From Micavibrio sp. TMED2 (GTDB lineage: Bacteria; Pseudomonadota; Alphaproteobacteria; TMED2), in assembly GCA_002168225.1 (NCBI GenBank), contig NHBH01000009.1, forward strand, positions 381,609 to 445,608: a stretch of DNA of 64,000 nucleotides, given 5' to 3'. The notes beneath the pieces are model-generated. The model was not told the DNA's origin and did no database searches. It saw only the letters and a list, made by a program, of their open reading frames with translations. A program made the translations under genes and the position numbers. Shown piece after piece: positions 49,640 to 58,477 of the stretch; the stretch's first letter is position 1, and the number at the start of each line of letters is the position of its first letter.

Positions 49640-51364
49640 ATGGGGCAGGTAGAACGCCGTTCACTTCGGGTTACATTTGCTTTTCTGATTGGCGTCGCTC
49701 TGATGCCGATTGCAATCATTGGCTCATTAAGCGCGCTGTCTCTCTGGTCAACCGAGGACCAGAAGAATGTCGAGGCGTTTGAGCGGCTGATTACCGAGCG
49801 TATCCGCGACCGGCAGCAGGGTTTCCGTCTGGTCACCCAGGCTGTGCAGCTGATCTATAATATGCCTGCGGTAACCAATGGATCGCAACCGATCTGCCGC
49901 ACGGCAATCTCCAAGATCGTTGATGAAATCCCCTACATTCTGAATATCATTATTACCAATCAGCAGGGTGATATCCGCTGTTACGCTGATATCACGTCAT
50001 TGCCGCAGAATGTTGCGGATAAGCGTTGGTTCCAGACGGCTGTGTCTTTCTCTGAACCGATCATCGTTGATGCCAAGATGGATGGGGTCGAGGGGGAGCC
50101 GCCGGTTTATTATTCTCGCAGTGTCGATCGTCCTGGTGACCTGAGAGATCAGGTTTTTGTTGAGTTGGATCGCCAGAGATTGCGGTGGCTATACACGCAA
50201 GTGGAAGCTGAGGATCAAGCTATCTACAATCTGGTGAATGCCCGTCTCGAGAAGATAGACACCTATTTTGATAATGAGGATCACCTGTTTGAGGAGGCAC
50301 GCCCCAAATTGCGAGCGATGCTTGATGAGCTGCGTCAAACAGGTGAGAAAATAGCATATCGAACGATCTTCCTTGAGGGCATGGAGTACTATGTCGGGAT
50401 CGGTACCGTTCTTGACGATGCGAATTATTTTATCGGCTTGCAGCCTGTCCCTGTGGCGGCAAAGGCCGGTTTTGTCGACTATCTGACCCAGATCATCATT
50501 CCCCTGTTCATGTGGGCGCTTGCTGTTGTATCTGCCTGGTTTGTGATTGACCGGTTTGCCCTCAAATGGCTGCGGCGATTGCAGTGGCAGGCGAATTGGT
50601 ATGCCGCCGGGCGTCTCGACCGCGACGTCTCGATTGACGGCGCGCCGGCGGAGTTCATTGGCGTTGCCAATACGCTGAAATCCATGGCCCAAAACCTCAA
50701 GCAGAAGAATGAGGAGCTCGAGAGGGCGGTGGAGGAGAAGGCGCTGCTGGTCAAGGAAATCCATCACCGGGTGAAGAACAACCTGCAGATCATCACCAGT
50801 CTGATCAATCTGCAGGCATCATCGGTCAAGGATCTGGACAGCCAGCGTTCGCTCTTTGACGCCCAGACCCGGATCAATGCCCTCGCGACCGTTCATCAGG
50901 CCTTATACGAGGTCGAGGATGTTACTGAGGTGAATTTACAGGCTTTTCTGACCCGTCTTTGTCGGCAGTTGCAGCCATTGGCCTCCACAAGGGAGCGTCA
51001 GATCTCTATCGACACTGATATTGCCGATGCCATGGTCAATGCCGATCAGGCAATCCCGCTGGCGTTGCTGATTACCGAGGCGGTGACCAACAGCATCAAG
51101 CATGCCTTTGTCGGCCGTAAAAGGGGGGTGATCCTCATATCGGTGCAGCCGATGGCAGAGGGTTATGGCAAGTTCGATGTCATCATCCGCGATGATGGTG
51201 TTGGCAAGACCGACCAGAAGCCCGCCGACGGCACGACAAGCACCGGTCTTGGCAGTGTGCTGATCAAAAGCTTCGCCCGTCAGCTGTTCGGTGAGCTGTC
51301 GATCACCTTTGATGAGGCGGGATATACAACGAGGGTGTCAGATGCGCGCCTGACACTCGATTGA
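49640..51364 (+). CDS. Membrane sensor histidine kinase, HisKA_2 type (PhyK-like)
   Basis: 574 residues from the ATG at 49640, 34 bp after ecfG. An N-terminal helix (FAFLIGVALMPIAIIGSLSAL) and a second at about residue 275-300 (IPLFMWALAVVSAWFVIDRF) bracket a periplasmic sensor region of CHASE/Cache type. A HAMP-like stretch leads to the phosphoacceptor box EIHHRVKNNLQIITSLINLQ with His375, then an ATPase domain with ALLITEAVTNSIKHAF and IRDDGVGKTDQK. HisKA_2/HWE kinases next to ecfG are the usual PhyR kinases. No own receiver is present. A perfect terminator follows. Confidence 0.93.
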   Translation: MGQVERRSLRVTFAFLIGVALMPIAIIGSLSALSLWSTEDQKNVEAFERLITERIRDRQQGFRLVTQAVQLIYNMPAVTNGSQPICRTAISKIVDEIPYILNIIITNQQGDIRCYADITSLPQNVADKRWFQTAVSFSEPIIVDAKMDGVEGEPPVYYSRSVDRPGDLRDQVFVELDRQRLRWLYTQVEAEDQAIYNLVNARLEKIDTYFDNEDHLFEEARPKLRAMLDELRQTGEKIAYRTIFLEGMEYYVGIGTVLDDANYFIGLQPVPVAAKAGFVDYLTQIIIPLFMWALAVVSAWFVIDRFALKWLRRLQWQANWYAAGRLDRDVSIDGAPAEFIGVANTLKSMAQNLKQKNEELERAVEEKALLVKEIHHRVKNNLQIITSLINLQASSVKDLDSQRSLFDAQTRINALATVHQALYEVEDVTEVNLQAFLTRLCRQLQPLASTRERQISIDTDIADAMVNADQAIPLALLITEAVTNSIKHAFVGRKRGVILISVQPMAEGYGKFDVIIRDDGVGKTDQKPADGTTSTGLGSVLIKSFARQLFGELSITFDEAGYTTRVSDARLTLD

Positions 51365-51370
51365 GCACAT

Positions 51371-51400
51371 AAAAAAGGAGGGTCGTAACCCTCCTTTTTT
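51371..51400. terminator. Bidirectional Rho-independent terminator
   Basis: A 13-bp perfect stem (AAAAAAGGAGGGT / ACCCTCCTTTTTT) with a CGTA loop lies between the convergent kinase and dps genes. A- and T-tracts on both sides let it work in either direction. Confidence 0.93.
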
Positions 51401-51417
51401 GCTGCATATTTTCAAGA

Positions 51418-51921
51418 TTATGCGTTCAGTGCGCGGAGCATCCAGACTGCTTCTTCATGGAAGCCGAGGCGCCCGGTCAGCATGTCATGGGTGACCCAGT
51501 CGTTTTCTTCTTCTGCCTTGCCGACCAGCGGCCGCAGGCGACGGGCAATGGCCTCGTGATCTTCGATCAGCCACTGCAGTTGTTCATGCACTTCCGCTGG
51601 CTGGTCAGTCTCTTTCAACGAGGTGAGTTCCATGTAACGGTTGTAGCTGGCGGTGGCTTTGCCACCAAGGGTGCGGATACGCTCGGCCAGATTATCAATG
51701 GCTTCAAACAGGGCTCTGTAATGTTCTTCCGTCAGGTTGTGGACGGAGAAAAAGCTGGAGCCGGTAACGTTCCAGTGCACGCCCTGGGTTTTGATCATGA
51801 TCATGAAAGTATCGGCCAGTGTGACCTCCAGTTCCTTGATCATTGCCTCGTGGGCCTGCTTATCCAGACCGATGCCGGGCGTCCCCATTGGGTGTGACTT
51901 GCGCAGTGGTCGGACGTTCAT
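51418..51921 (-). CDS. dps: Dps ferritin-like DNA-protection protein
   Basis: 167 residues from the ATG at 51921, which has AGGAAAAG upstream; an ATG at 51939 is also in frame. The ferroxidase segment shows TQGVHWNVTGSSFFSVHNLTEEHY and FEAIDNLAERIRTLGG, with His, Asp and Glu ligands of the dimer-interface site. LQWLIEDHEAIARRLRPLVG and a C-terminal helix complete the four-helix bundle. Dps stores iron and shields DNA from peroxide. It is beside the general stress locus, though no GGAAC promoter was found in the 60 bp upstream, which is mostly a terminator for the next gene. Confidence 0.93.
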   Translation of the reverse strand: MNVRPLRKSHPMGTPGIGLDKQAHEAMIKELEVTLADTFMIMIKTQGVHWNVTGSSFFSVHNLTEEHYRALFEAIDNLAERIRTLGGKATASYNRYMELTSLKETDQPAEVHEQLQWLIEDHEAIARRLRPLVGKAEEENDWVTHDMLTGRLGFHEEAVWMLRALNA

Positions 51922-51951
51922 TGTACTTTTCCTTTCCATTCGGGTGACGTG

Positions 51952-51978
51952 GAAAAGGGCGGATAATCCGCCCTTTTC
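51952..51978 (-). terminator. Rho-independent terminator of the small lipoprotein gene
   Basis: GAAAAGGGCGGA and TCCGCCCTTTTC form a 12-bp perfect stem with a TAA loop directly after the lipoprotein stop on the reverse strand. Readthrough would reach dps. Confidence 0.8.
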
Positions 51979-51981
51979 ATA

Positions 51982-52125
51982 TTATTCAACGCTTTCCTGC
52001 AGCTCTTCAGCGGCATCATCGATGTCTTCGCCGAATTCCTCTGCCGGGCCATCTTGGAAGTCGCAAGCTGCAAGGCTGCTGGCAATCAACAAGGTGGCGC
52101 CAAAAAGTTTAAATGCGTTCTTCAT
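51982..52125 (-). CDS. Entericidin-like small lipoprotein
   Basis: 47 residues: a short signal peptide ending in the lipobox LAAC (SSLAAC, Cys near residue 21), then a very acidic tail rich in Glu and Asp. Small lipoproteins of this shape are often stress-induced and resemble entericidins, though the tail differs in charge from EcnA/B. It begins one base after the DUF1328 stop and probably shares its transcript. Confidence 0.7.
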   Translation of the reverse strand: MKNAFKLFGATLLIASSLAACDFQDGPAEEFGEDIDDAAEELQESVE

Positions 52126-52126
52126 G

Positions 52127-52306
52127 TTATTGGACCCGTGGTCGGCGACCGGTGAAGATCGCGGCGATGATTGATCCAACAAACAGCACCAGGAAGATAA
52201 AGAACAGCAACTGTGCGATACCTGCTGATGCGCTGGCGATGCCGCCAAAGCCAAATACACCGGCAATAATAGCGACAATGAAGAAGGTAATAGCCCAACC
52301 TAACAT
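52127..52306 (-). CDS. DUF1328 (UPF0391) small membrane protein
   Basis: 59 residues reading [20 protein letters not shown] at the start, then [20 protein letters not shown] and a final helix before FTGRRPRVQ. Two transmembrane helices and the GFGGIA motif identify the DUF1328 family. Members are common in stress regulons of Proteobacteria. GGAGATTAAC is upstream of the ATG. A GGAAC-N17-TGTT promoter-like sequence lies about 35-60 bp upstream on the same strand. Confidence 0.9.
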   Translation of the reverse strand: MLGWAITFFIVAIIAGVFGFGGIASASAGIAQLLFFIFLVLFVGSIIAAIFTGRRPRVQ

Positions 52307-52339
52307 TGTTAATCTCCTTTCGGGTTGTTCTGCTCAATA

Positions 52340-52365
52340 AACAGTTTGGGGATCTAAATGGTTCC
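52340..52365 (-). promoter_or_regulatory. EcfG-like promoter for DUF1328 and lipoprotein genes
   Basis: Reverse-strand GGAAC (52365-52361), 17 bases, then TGTT (52343-52340). The -35 matches the EcfG consensus exactly, while -10 has T for C at its first base. Confidence 0.45.
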
Positions 52366-52446
52366 GAAATTGATGGAAAAAAATCCAATGCGTGTGAGGG
52401 TGTATATTAAATGTCATTAATCTTGATTATTTGTTCAAAAAGCTTT

Positions 52447-52471
52447 GGAACCTTTGATCTGCTGGTGTGTT
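52447..52471 (+). promoter_or_regulatory. EcfG-like promoter for the OmpA-family gene
   Basis: GGAAC (52447-52451), 16 bases, then TGTT (52468-52471), 35 bp before the OmpA-family start. It has the same one-base deviation as the divergent site at 52340-52365. Confidence 0.45.
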
Positions 52472-52505
52472 TTTTGAGGGAGTTGAACACGAAAAGGAGT
52501 TGATA

Positions 52506-53423
52506 ATGTTTAGAACATTAGCCCTTGCGACTGTCTCCACCGTTGCGATTTCCGCTCTGGCGATCAGTCCGGCACAAGCGGTCAGCCTGTATGATGCTGA
52601 TACCATTCAGAATTTGAAAACCCAGGGTGATTCATTCAGCGCCCAGCTGGCGCGGGAATATCAGGAATATTCTCTGTATGAACGTGACCAGATGGTTGAT
52701 TGGGTAGATGCCGAATACTTTGCCGACAAGGCTATCATGTCGGCCCATGGTGATCTTGTGGCTGCCGAAGAGCCTCAGAAGTGGGATATCGACGATGAAG
52801 CCATGATGCGTGAGCTTGTACAGGCCCGTGGTCAATTGTATCAGGCGTTTGACGCTGGTGCCCGCACTGTAGCGCCGGCAGAGGCTGCTTTTGCCCAGTC
52901 ACGCTATGATTGTTGGGTCGAGCAGGCTGAGGAAGGCTGGCAGGATGACCATATCGCAGCTTGCCGCGAAGGTTTTTATGATGCCTTCAATAAGCTGGTA
53001 TCAGCCATGCAGCCAGCAACACCTAATCAGGAAGCTGTCGTGTCACCGGTTGGCAAATCAATCGTCTTCTTTGATTTTGACAGTGCTGAGCTTGAGGAAG
53101 AGGCACTTGCCATCCTCGATAGTGCTGCCATGAAGATCAAGGAAACCCCTGATCCTGAAGTTACCATCGTCGGTCACGCCGACCGCTCTGGTCCGGTAAC
53201 CTATAATCAGGGGCTCTCCATGGATCGTGCGGAGAGTGTTGTAGAAGCGCTTGAAGCACGCGGCATCACCCAGCAGACGGTCAAGTCGATGACGGTCCGT
53301 GCTTCAGGTGAGAGCGATAACCTTGTCGATACTCCTGACGGTGTCCGCGAGCCGGCCAACCGCCGTGTCGAGATCGATATCGAAGGTGCCGTACCTGCCC
53401 TCGTATCGGCTCTGCCTGAATAA
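52506..53423 (+). CDS. OmpA-family outer-membrane/peptidoglycan-binding protein
   Basis: 305 residues from the ATG at 52506, with AAGGAG upstream. The signal peptide (MFRTLALATVSTVAISALAI, cleavage after AQA) is followed by an unassigned helical region of about 150 residues. The C-terminal OmpA domain starts VFFDFDSAELEEEALAIL and has VTIVGHADRSGPVTYNQGLS and NRRVEIDIE, which bind peptidoglycan. No N-terminal beta-barrel or lipobox is present, so it may sit in the periplasm. Neighbouring stress genes and the upstream GGAAC element suggest stress induction. Confidence 0.88.
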   Translation: MFRTLALATVSTVAISALAISPAQAVSLYDADTIQNLKTQGDSFSAQLAREYQEYSLYERDQMVDWVDAEYFADKAIMSAHGDLVAAEEPQKWDIDDEAMMRELVQARGQLYQAFDAGARTVAPAEAAFAQSRYDCWVEQAEEGWQDDHIAACREGFYDAFNKLVSAMQPATPNQEAVVSPVGKSIVFFDFDSAELEEEALAILDSAAMKIKETPDPEVTIVGHADRSGPVTYNQGLSMDRAESVVEALEARGITQQTVKSMTVRASGESDNLVDTPDGVREPANRRVEIDIEGAVPALVSALPE

Positions 53424-53446
53424 TAATATCGTTTGATATGTATGGG

Positions 53447-53480
53447 ATAGCCGCAGTCCGGTCGGACTGCGGCTATTTCT
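53447..53480. terminator. Terminator between the OmpA-family and LysR genes
   Basis: ATAGCCGCAGTCC and GGACTGCGGCTAT make a perfect 13-bp stem with a GGTC loop, followed by TTCTTTG. It separates two convergent genes. Confidence 0.8.
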
Positions 53481-53507
53481 TTGTCTGACCATTGTGTTTT
53501 GTGAAAA

Positions 53508-54383
53508 TCAGGCGGATGCGGCGAGTAATTCCTTCACCAGCGGATTGGGAAATTTCCGCTCGATGGTGATGGCGTAGAATGTCTCCGCAATGTCCGTCAG
53601 TCGGGCGGCCTCGACCAGATAGCCGCTCTCCAGCTCATCCTTCACTACAATCGGTGGCATAACGGCAAGGCCGATGCCCTCACGGGTCAGCAGACGCATC
53701 ATCGCCATGTCATCGACCTCGGCGGCAATCTGCGGACGAATATCGAGACGGTCCGCCAGTGCATCAAACCCGACCCGCAGGCTGGTTTCCCGCGTCGGCA
53801 GGATCAGCGGTCGGGTCGCGAGCAGGGCGGGCAGGTCATTGATCGGCTGTACCTGATCCGGCAACCCGATCAGGCTGACCCGCTGTTCGGCGAGGCGATG
53901 GGTGACAAATGGCGTAATCGCGTCATTGGCCGGGGGTTGATTAGTCAGGATTACATCGAGGCTGAGGCTGGCCAGTGCCTGATGCAACTCAACCGGTCCG
54001 CCGGAGCGCAGGATGATTTCCACATCCGGGCGATCGAGGATCGGCTCCAGGAACCCGATCTGGAAATTCCGGGACAGGGTCGCCAGCGCCCCGATGCGCA
54101 AGGCCTTACGGTTGCCGCCGGTGGTATTCAGCGTGCCAATCAGTTCCTCACCGGCGGTAAAGATCGTATCGGCATAATCAAGGGTGACCCGTCCGGCCTC
54201 GGTCAGGTGCAGTTGTCGCCCGCGTCGCTCGAACAGTTCCTGACCGAGCTGTTCCTCCAGCTTGCGGATCTGTACCGACAGCGCTGATTGCGACAGATTC
54301 AGCTGTTCTGCGGCACGGGTGAGGTTGCCCTCACGGGCGACGGCCCGGAAATAGCGCAGGTGATTGTAATTCAGTTTGCTCAT
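53508..54383 (-). CDS. LysR-family regulator, NhaR-like
   Basis: 291 residues. The N-terminal helix-turn-helix LNYNHLRYFRAVAREGNLTRAAEQL through LSQSALSVQIRKLEEQLG, with FERRGRQLHLTEAGRVTLDYADTIF, closely resembles NhaR, a sodium- and pH-responsive activator. A periplasmic-binding-like effector domain follows (GALATLSRNFQIGFLEPIL, then RLLTREGIGLAVMPPIVV). It is divergent from dabB-dabA and is the likely regulator of inorganic carbon transport. A 23-bp palindrome abuts its start codon, suggesting autoregulation. Confidence 0.9.
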   Translation of the reverse strand: MSKLNYNHLRYFRAVAREGNLTRAAEQLNLSQSALSVQIRKLEEQLGQELFERRGRQLHLTEAGRVTLDYADTIFTAGEELIGTLNTTGGNRKALRIGALATLSRNFQIGFLEPILDRPDVEIILRSGGPVELHQALASLSLDVILTNQPPANDAITPFVTHRLAEQRVSLIGLPDQVQPINDLPALLATRPLILPTRETSLRVGFDALADRLDIRPQIAAEVDDMAMMRLLTREGIGLAVMPPIVVKDELESGYLVEAARLTDIAETFYAITIERKFPNPLVKELLAASA

Positions 54384-54406
54384 AACGTTCTATTTTATAG
54401 AACGTT
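54384..54406. promoter_or_regulatory. 23-bp palindrome, probable LysR operator
   Basis: AACGTTCTAT and ATAGAACGTT are perfect 10-bp arms with a TTT spacer. The core contains a T-N11-A LysR box. It lies immediately upstream of the LysR start and 62 bp before dabB. Confidence 0.75.
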
Positions 54407-54467
54407 TTTTCAATAATTATGAATTTTTTAATTACATGCTTTGCTGATAAGCAGGGGCTGAACTGAA

Positions 54468-56093
54468 TTGCCACAGCTTCGGGATCAACCGGTGTTGCTC
54501 TATACCCTGCCATTGCTGGCACCTTTGCTGCTGCTGCTCGCGGCCTGTTATGCCTTTCGCGGTCCCGGATTGCGGCCAGCCAAGGCGCTCAGGCTTGGTG
54601 AGCTTGCCGGTATTGCCGGGATTGCGGTGTCCGTTGCCTGCCTTGTCGTTGAGGTGATGCATGGCTCCGGTACCGGCATTCTGCTCGGTTTTGCCGGTTT
54701 CGGTTTCTCGTCTCGTATTGATCCGGTCACCGTTACCATGCTACTGCTGGTCAGTGTCATCGGCTGGGTCGTGCTGCGGTATTCCGCCACCTATCTCGAT
54801 GGCGAATTGCGACAGGGGGCGTTTACCGGCTGGCTGTGCCTGACGCTGGCAGCTGTACTGTTTCTCGTGCAATCGGGCAATCTGGTACAGCTGGTCTTTG
54901 CCTGGATCGCCACCGGCTTCTCACTCAACAAACTGCTGGTGTTCTATACCGACCGACAGGCGGCGATCCGCGCGGCGCACAAGCAGATGCTGTTTGATCG
55001 TATCGGCTATATTTTATTGCTTCTGGCTGCTCTGTTGCTGGCGATTGATGCCGGAACAGGCGATGTTGCGCTGCTGCTCGATTTCGCCCGTAGCGGCCAA
55101 AGCGGTACCATCACGATTTTTGCCGCCATGCTGTTGGCTCTATGTGCGTTGATCAAATCGGCACAATTTCCGGTCCATGTCTGGCTGCCGGAAGTCATGG
55201 AAACACCAACCCCTGTTTCAGCCACACTTCATGCAGGCGTTATCAATGCCGGTGGGTTTTTGCTGATCCGCTTCGCCGATATAATGCTGACCGCACCTGG
55301 TGTGCTAGCGATACTGGTGATGATTGGCGGCTTTACAGCGATCTTCGGCAGTATGGTCATGCTGACCCAATCGGCTGTGAAAACTTCGTTAGCCTGGTCA
55401 ACGATTGCCCAGATGGGGTTCATGATCCTGCAATGTGGACTGGCGTTATTTCCAATCGCTCTGCTGCATATCGTTGCGCATTCCCTTTACAAAGCGCATG
55501 CGTTTTTAAGTTCGGGCAGCGCAGTGCAGACAGTGGCTTTGATCCGCCGCCCCGGTCCGATCGCAATCCCGAATGTTGCCGCTGTCGGAAGGGCATTTCT
55601 GGTCGCTTTGCTGATCTATGTAATCGTAGGCTCAATATTTGGTTTCGTGGACAAGTCGCCACAGGCGATTGCGCTTGGTGCGATATTGATCTTCGGCGTT
55701 GCCTATCTGCTGGCACAGGGACTTGCCGATCAGGCTCCTGAAGCGCTCACCCGCCGTACCATCGGCTATTCGACAGCCGCAGCAGTTGGTTATTTTGCGC
55801 TGCAATCCGGCGCTGATGCTCTTATGTCCAGCATTTTGCCGGAAACACCTGTAGCAGGTCCACTGGAATGGGCTCTCATTGTGCTGATACTTGTCAGTTT
55901 TGGACTGGTTGCGGTTGCTCAGGCAATGTTTCCGCTATGGGCAAATCATCCGGCATCAGGCGGCCTGCGGGTGCATCTCTCCAATGGTCTGTATGTCAAC
56001 GCGCTGTTCGATCGCTGGCTGAACAGGTGGTCCACCGCCGCCCCTGACCTGAAAAACGATCCTGCCCGGAAAGCCGGGGGTGCGAAATCATGA
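54468..56093 (+). CDS. dabB: DabB: membrane subunit of the DAB inorganic carbon transporter
   Basis: 541 residues with about 14 membrane helices. It belongs to the proton-conducting NuoL/MrpA family: a key Lys in KQMLFDRIGYILLLLAALLL, LIKSAQFPVHVWLPEVMETPTPVSATLHAGVINAGGFLLIR (motif pieces FPVHVWLPEVME and ATLHAGVINAGG) and SLYKAHAFLSSGS. A TTG start with AGGGG upstream is inferred; GTG at 54492 is an alternative. In DAB systems DabB supplies the cation gradient coupling to DabA. Its stop overlaps the dabA start (ATGA). The pairing, together with the absence of other Nuo genes, rules out complex I. Confidence 0.92.
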   Translation: MPQLRDQPVLLYTLPLLAPLLLLLAACYAFRGPGLRPAKALRLGELAGIAGIAVSVACLVVEVMHGSGTGILLGFAGFGFSSRIDPVTVTMLLLVSVIGWVVLRYSATYLDGELRQGAFTGWLCLTLAAVLFLVQSGNLVQLVFAWIATGFSLNKLLVFYTDRQAAIRAAHKQMLFDRIGYILLLLAALLLAIDAGTGDVALLLDFARSGQSGTITIFAAMLLALCALIKSAQFPVHVWLPEVMETPTPVSATLHAGVINAGGFLLIRFADIMLTAPGVLAILVMIGGFTAIFGSMVMLTQSAVKTSLAWSTIAQMGFMILQCGLALFPIALLHIVAHSLYKAHAFLSSGSAVQTVALIRRPGPIAIPNVAAVGRAFLVALLIYVIVGSIFGFVDKSPQAIALGAILIFGVAYLLAQGLADQAPEALTRRTIGYSTAAAVGYFALQSGADALMSSILPETPVAGPLEWALIVLILVSFGLVAVAQAMFPLWANHPASGGLRVHLSNGLYVNALFDRWLNRWSTAAPDLKNDPARKAGGAKS

Positions 56094-58477
56094 CAAACCA
56101 TATCGATTTCATGTCAATTCAGGGCGCCGATCTGGACCGTGCGATTGATCTCGCGATCCATGCAATACCACCAGCCTGGCCCTTGGAGGCAACGGTCGCC
56201 GTCAATCCGTTTCTCGGGCAGTCCGCTTATAGTCTCGCAGAAGCATCGACACTCCTGAACCGGGTTGCAGGCTGTGACGCGACCATGGGGATGGACTGGT
56301 ACAGGGCCAAAATCGATAATGGCGAAATCTCGGATGCCCATCTTGCGCTCGCGCTCGCTGAAGCACCGGAAAAGCAAAGGCCAAAGAGTATCGAGGCGTT
56401 GAAGAAATACTGCACTGAACCTCCGCTCGTGCCAAAACCGCTGCCGACCATTGCCGATCTTGCATCAGAAATATCCGGAATTGACTGGCCTCGACTTATC
56501 GATGAGCGGATTGGCCATTGGGTTGCCGGTTATTTCGATAATGGTCAGGCGCTCTGGGCTTCGCCGAAAGCGCCGAATGCATACCTGTCATGGCGCAGTT
56601 TCGCGACCCATGATCTGACACCGGAAATCGCCGGGTTGAAGGGGTTCGCTACTTATGTGTCCCAAACGCCGATGGCACCGGAAGAACTGGTCGAGGATGC
56701 CGTTACCCTGCTTGGTCTCGATACAGCGGGAATGCAGACATATTTCCAGCAATTGCTGATGACGCTGGGCGGATGGGCCCAGCATGGCCGCTATCTGATG
56801 TGGCAGGCTGACCTTAACGGGTTGTCCAGCAATGTGATGGTTGAGCTGCTTGCCGTGCGCATGGTCTGGGAAGCCGCCTTGTTCGAGCAATATCGCAACG
56901 AGATCGCTGATGCTTGGGATGCAACACGCAATAAACATGCAGAACCTGTCGCAGCCACAACCGACAGTGTCGTTGCCGAGATATTACAGACGGCATATGA
57001 GTTTGCCGGACAGGAAAGACTGAGCAAGATACTTGCTGCACCCGTGCAGCAGGCGGATGGCCAGCGCCCACTCATACAGGCGGCTTTTTGTATTGATGTG
57101 CGTTCCGAAGTATTGCGGCGCCATCTGGAGTCTCTTGATGACCGGATTCAGACCATTGGTTTTGCCGGCTTCTTCGGTGCTGCTGTGGCGCATAAGGCAT
57201 TCGCGTCGGATGTGGTGGAGAACCGCTTGCCTGTCCTGCTGAAGCCGTCGCTGTCAACGACATCAACGACACAGAAGAATGCTGATGCGGATATCCAGAC
57301 CCGCTACAAGGCACGGGCAAAACGGGCTTGGGGGCGTTTCAAACTGGCTGCCGTTTCCTCCTTTGCTTTTGTGGAAGCAGCCGGGCCACTATACGGTTTT
57401 CGTATATTACGCGATGGCTTGGGCTTAAAGCGCGTCAAGGCGCCCAATGGTCCGCTGCCGGTGCTGGATCAGAGCTTGTCGCGTGAACAGCGGATTGAAA
57501 TGGCCAAAAATATCCTGCAGGCCATGACGCTGACCGGGCAGATGGCGCGACTGGTTGTTATCGTTGGGCATGGTGCATCGGTGGTAAATAATCCTCAGGC
57601 CAGCGCCCTGCAATGCGGTGCCTGTGGCGGTCATTCGGGTGAGGTTAATGCACGGGTAGTGGCCGATCTTCTGAACAACATGGATGTTCGCGCGGGGCTG
57701 GTCGAACATGGTATTAATGTCCCTCGGGACACAGTTTTTCTGGCTGGTCGGCATGACACAACGACTGACACTGTCACCCTTTATGACAATGACCGACCTG
57801 GCTCATCACATATCTCTGATATTCGGCGCGCGGCGGATTGGTTTGAGGCCGCTGGCAGCATGTGTCGCACTGAACGCGCAATCGGTTTGCCCCATGCCAA
57901 CACTGGCAACAGACTGTATGTGCGGGCACGTGACTGGTCCGAAGTCAGGCCCGAATGGGGGCTTTCGGGATGTCAGGCATTTATTATCGCGCCACGCCAT
58001 GTGACTCGCGGCAAGGATTTGTCCGGTCGCGTTTTTCTGCACGAGTACAATGCGGTGGCAGATACGGATTACAGTATTCTCGAGTTGATCATGACCGCTC
58101 CGGTTGTCGTCGCAAGCTGGATCAGCCTCCAGTATTACGGCTCAACGGTTTTGCCGACACTGTTCGGTGCGGGTAACAAGCTGCTGCACAATGTTGTAGG
58201 GGGCATTGGTGTTGTTGAGGGCAATGGTGGGCGTATGCGGACAGGGCTGTCTTGGCAATCGGTACATGACGGCAGTGCCTACAATCATGAACCAAGACGC
58301 CTGATGGTCTGTGTTACCGCGCCACGTGATGCTGTAACGGCAATACTCGCAAAACATGAAACAGTGCGCCAGCTGTTTGATAACAAATGGCTGCATCTGT
58401 TTGTCCTTGATGATAACGGATCGATGGTTGCCCGCTACAAGGGCAATCTGGAATGGACCTCAGCAGGTGAACTCTGA
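56090..58477 (+). CDS. dabA: DabA: carbonic-anhydrase-like subunit of the DAB inorganic carbon transporter (DUF2309)
   Basis: 795 residues, full length for UPF0753/DUF2309. The zinc-site residues are readable: Cys334 and Asp336 in FCIDVRSE, His494 in VGHGASVVNNP and Cys509 in LQCGACGGHSG. The spacing Cys-x-Asp and His-x14-Cys matches the experimentally studied DabA2 site, so catalysis is probably intact. DabA with DabB is thought to convert incoming CO2 to bicarbonate vectorially, trapping carbon in the cytoplasm. The 3' end overlaps the convergent phosphoesterase gene by 18 bp. No RuBisCO or carboxysome gene is in the window, so carbon is presumably for anaplerotic carboxylations. Confidence 0.94.
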   Translation: MTNHIDFMSIQGADLDRAIDLAIHAIPPAWPLEATVAVNPFLGQSAYSLAEASTLLNRVAGCDATMGMDWYRAKIDNGEISDAHLALALAEAPEKQRPKSIEALKKYCTEPPLVPKPLPTIADLASEISGIDWPRLIDERIGHWVAGYFDNGQALWASPKAPNAYLSWRSFATHDLTPEIAGLKGFATYVSQTPMAPEELVEDAVTLLGLDTAGMQTYFQQLLMTLGGWAQHGRYLMWQADLNGLSSNVMVELLAVRMVWEAALFEQYRNEIADAWDATRNKHAEPVAATTDSVVAEILQTAYEFAGQERLSKILAAPVQQADGQRPLIQAAFCIDVRSEVLRRHLESLDDRIQTIGFAGFFGAAVAHKAFASDVVENRLPVLLKPSLSTTSTTQKNADADIQTRYKARAKRAWGRFKLAAVSSFAFVEAAGPLYGFRILRDGLGLKRVKAPNGPLPVLDQSLSREQRIEMAKNILQAMTLTGQMARLVVIVGHGASVVNNPQASALQCGACGGHSGEVNARVVADLLNNMDVRAGLVEHGINVPRDTVFLAGRHDTTTDTVTLYDNDRPGSSHISDIRRAADWFEAAGSMCRTERAIGLPHANTGNRLYVRARDWSEVRPEWGLSGCQAFIIAPRHVTRGKDLSGRVFLHEYNAVADTDYSILELIMTAPVVVASWISLQYYGSTVLPTLFGAGNKLLHNVVGGIGVVEGNGGRMRTGLSWQSVHDGSAYNHEPRRLMVCVTAPRDAVTAILAKHETVRQLFDNKWLHLFVLDDNGSMVARYKGNLEWTSAGEL

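Noticed and set aside
54468..56093. NuoL subunit of complex I
   Set aside because: No other nuo genes are nearby, it overlaps a DUF2309 gene, and this pairing defines DabB.
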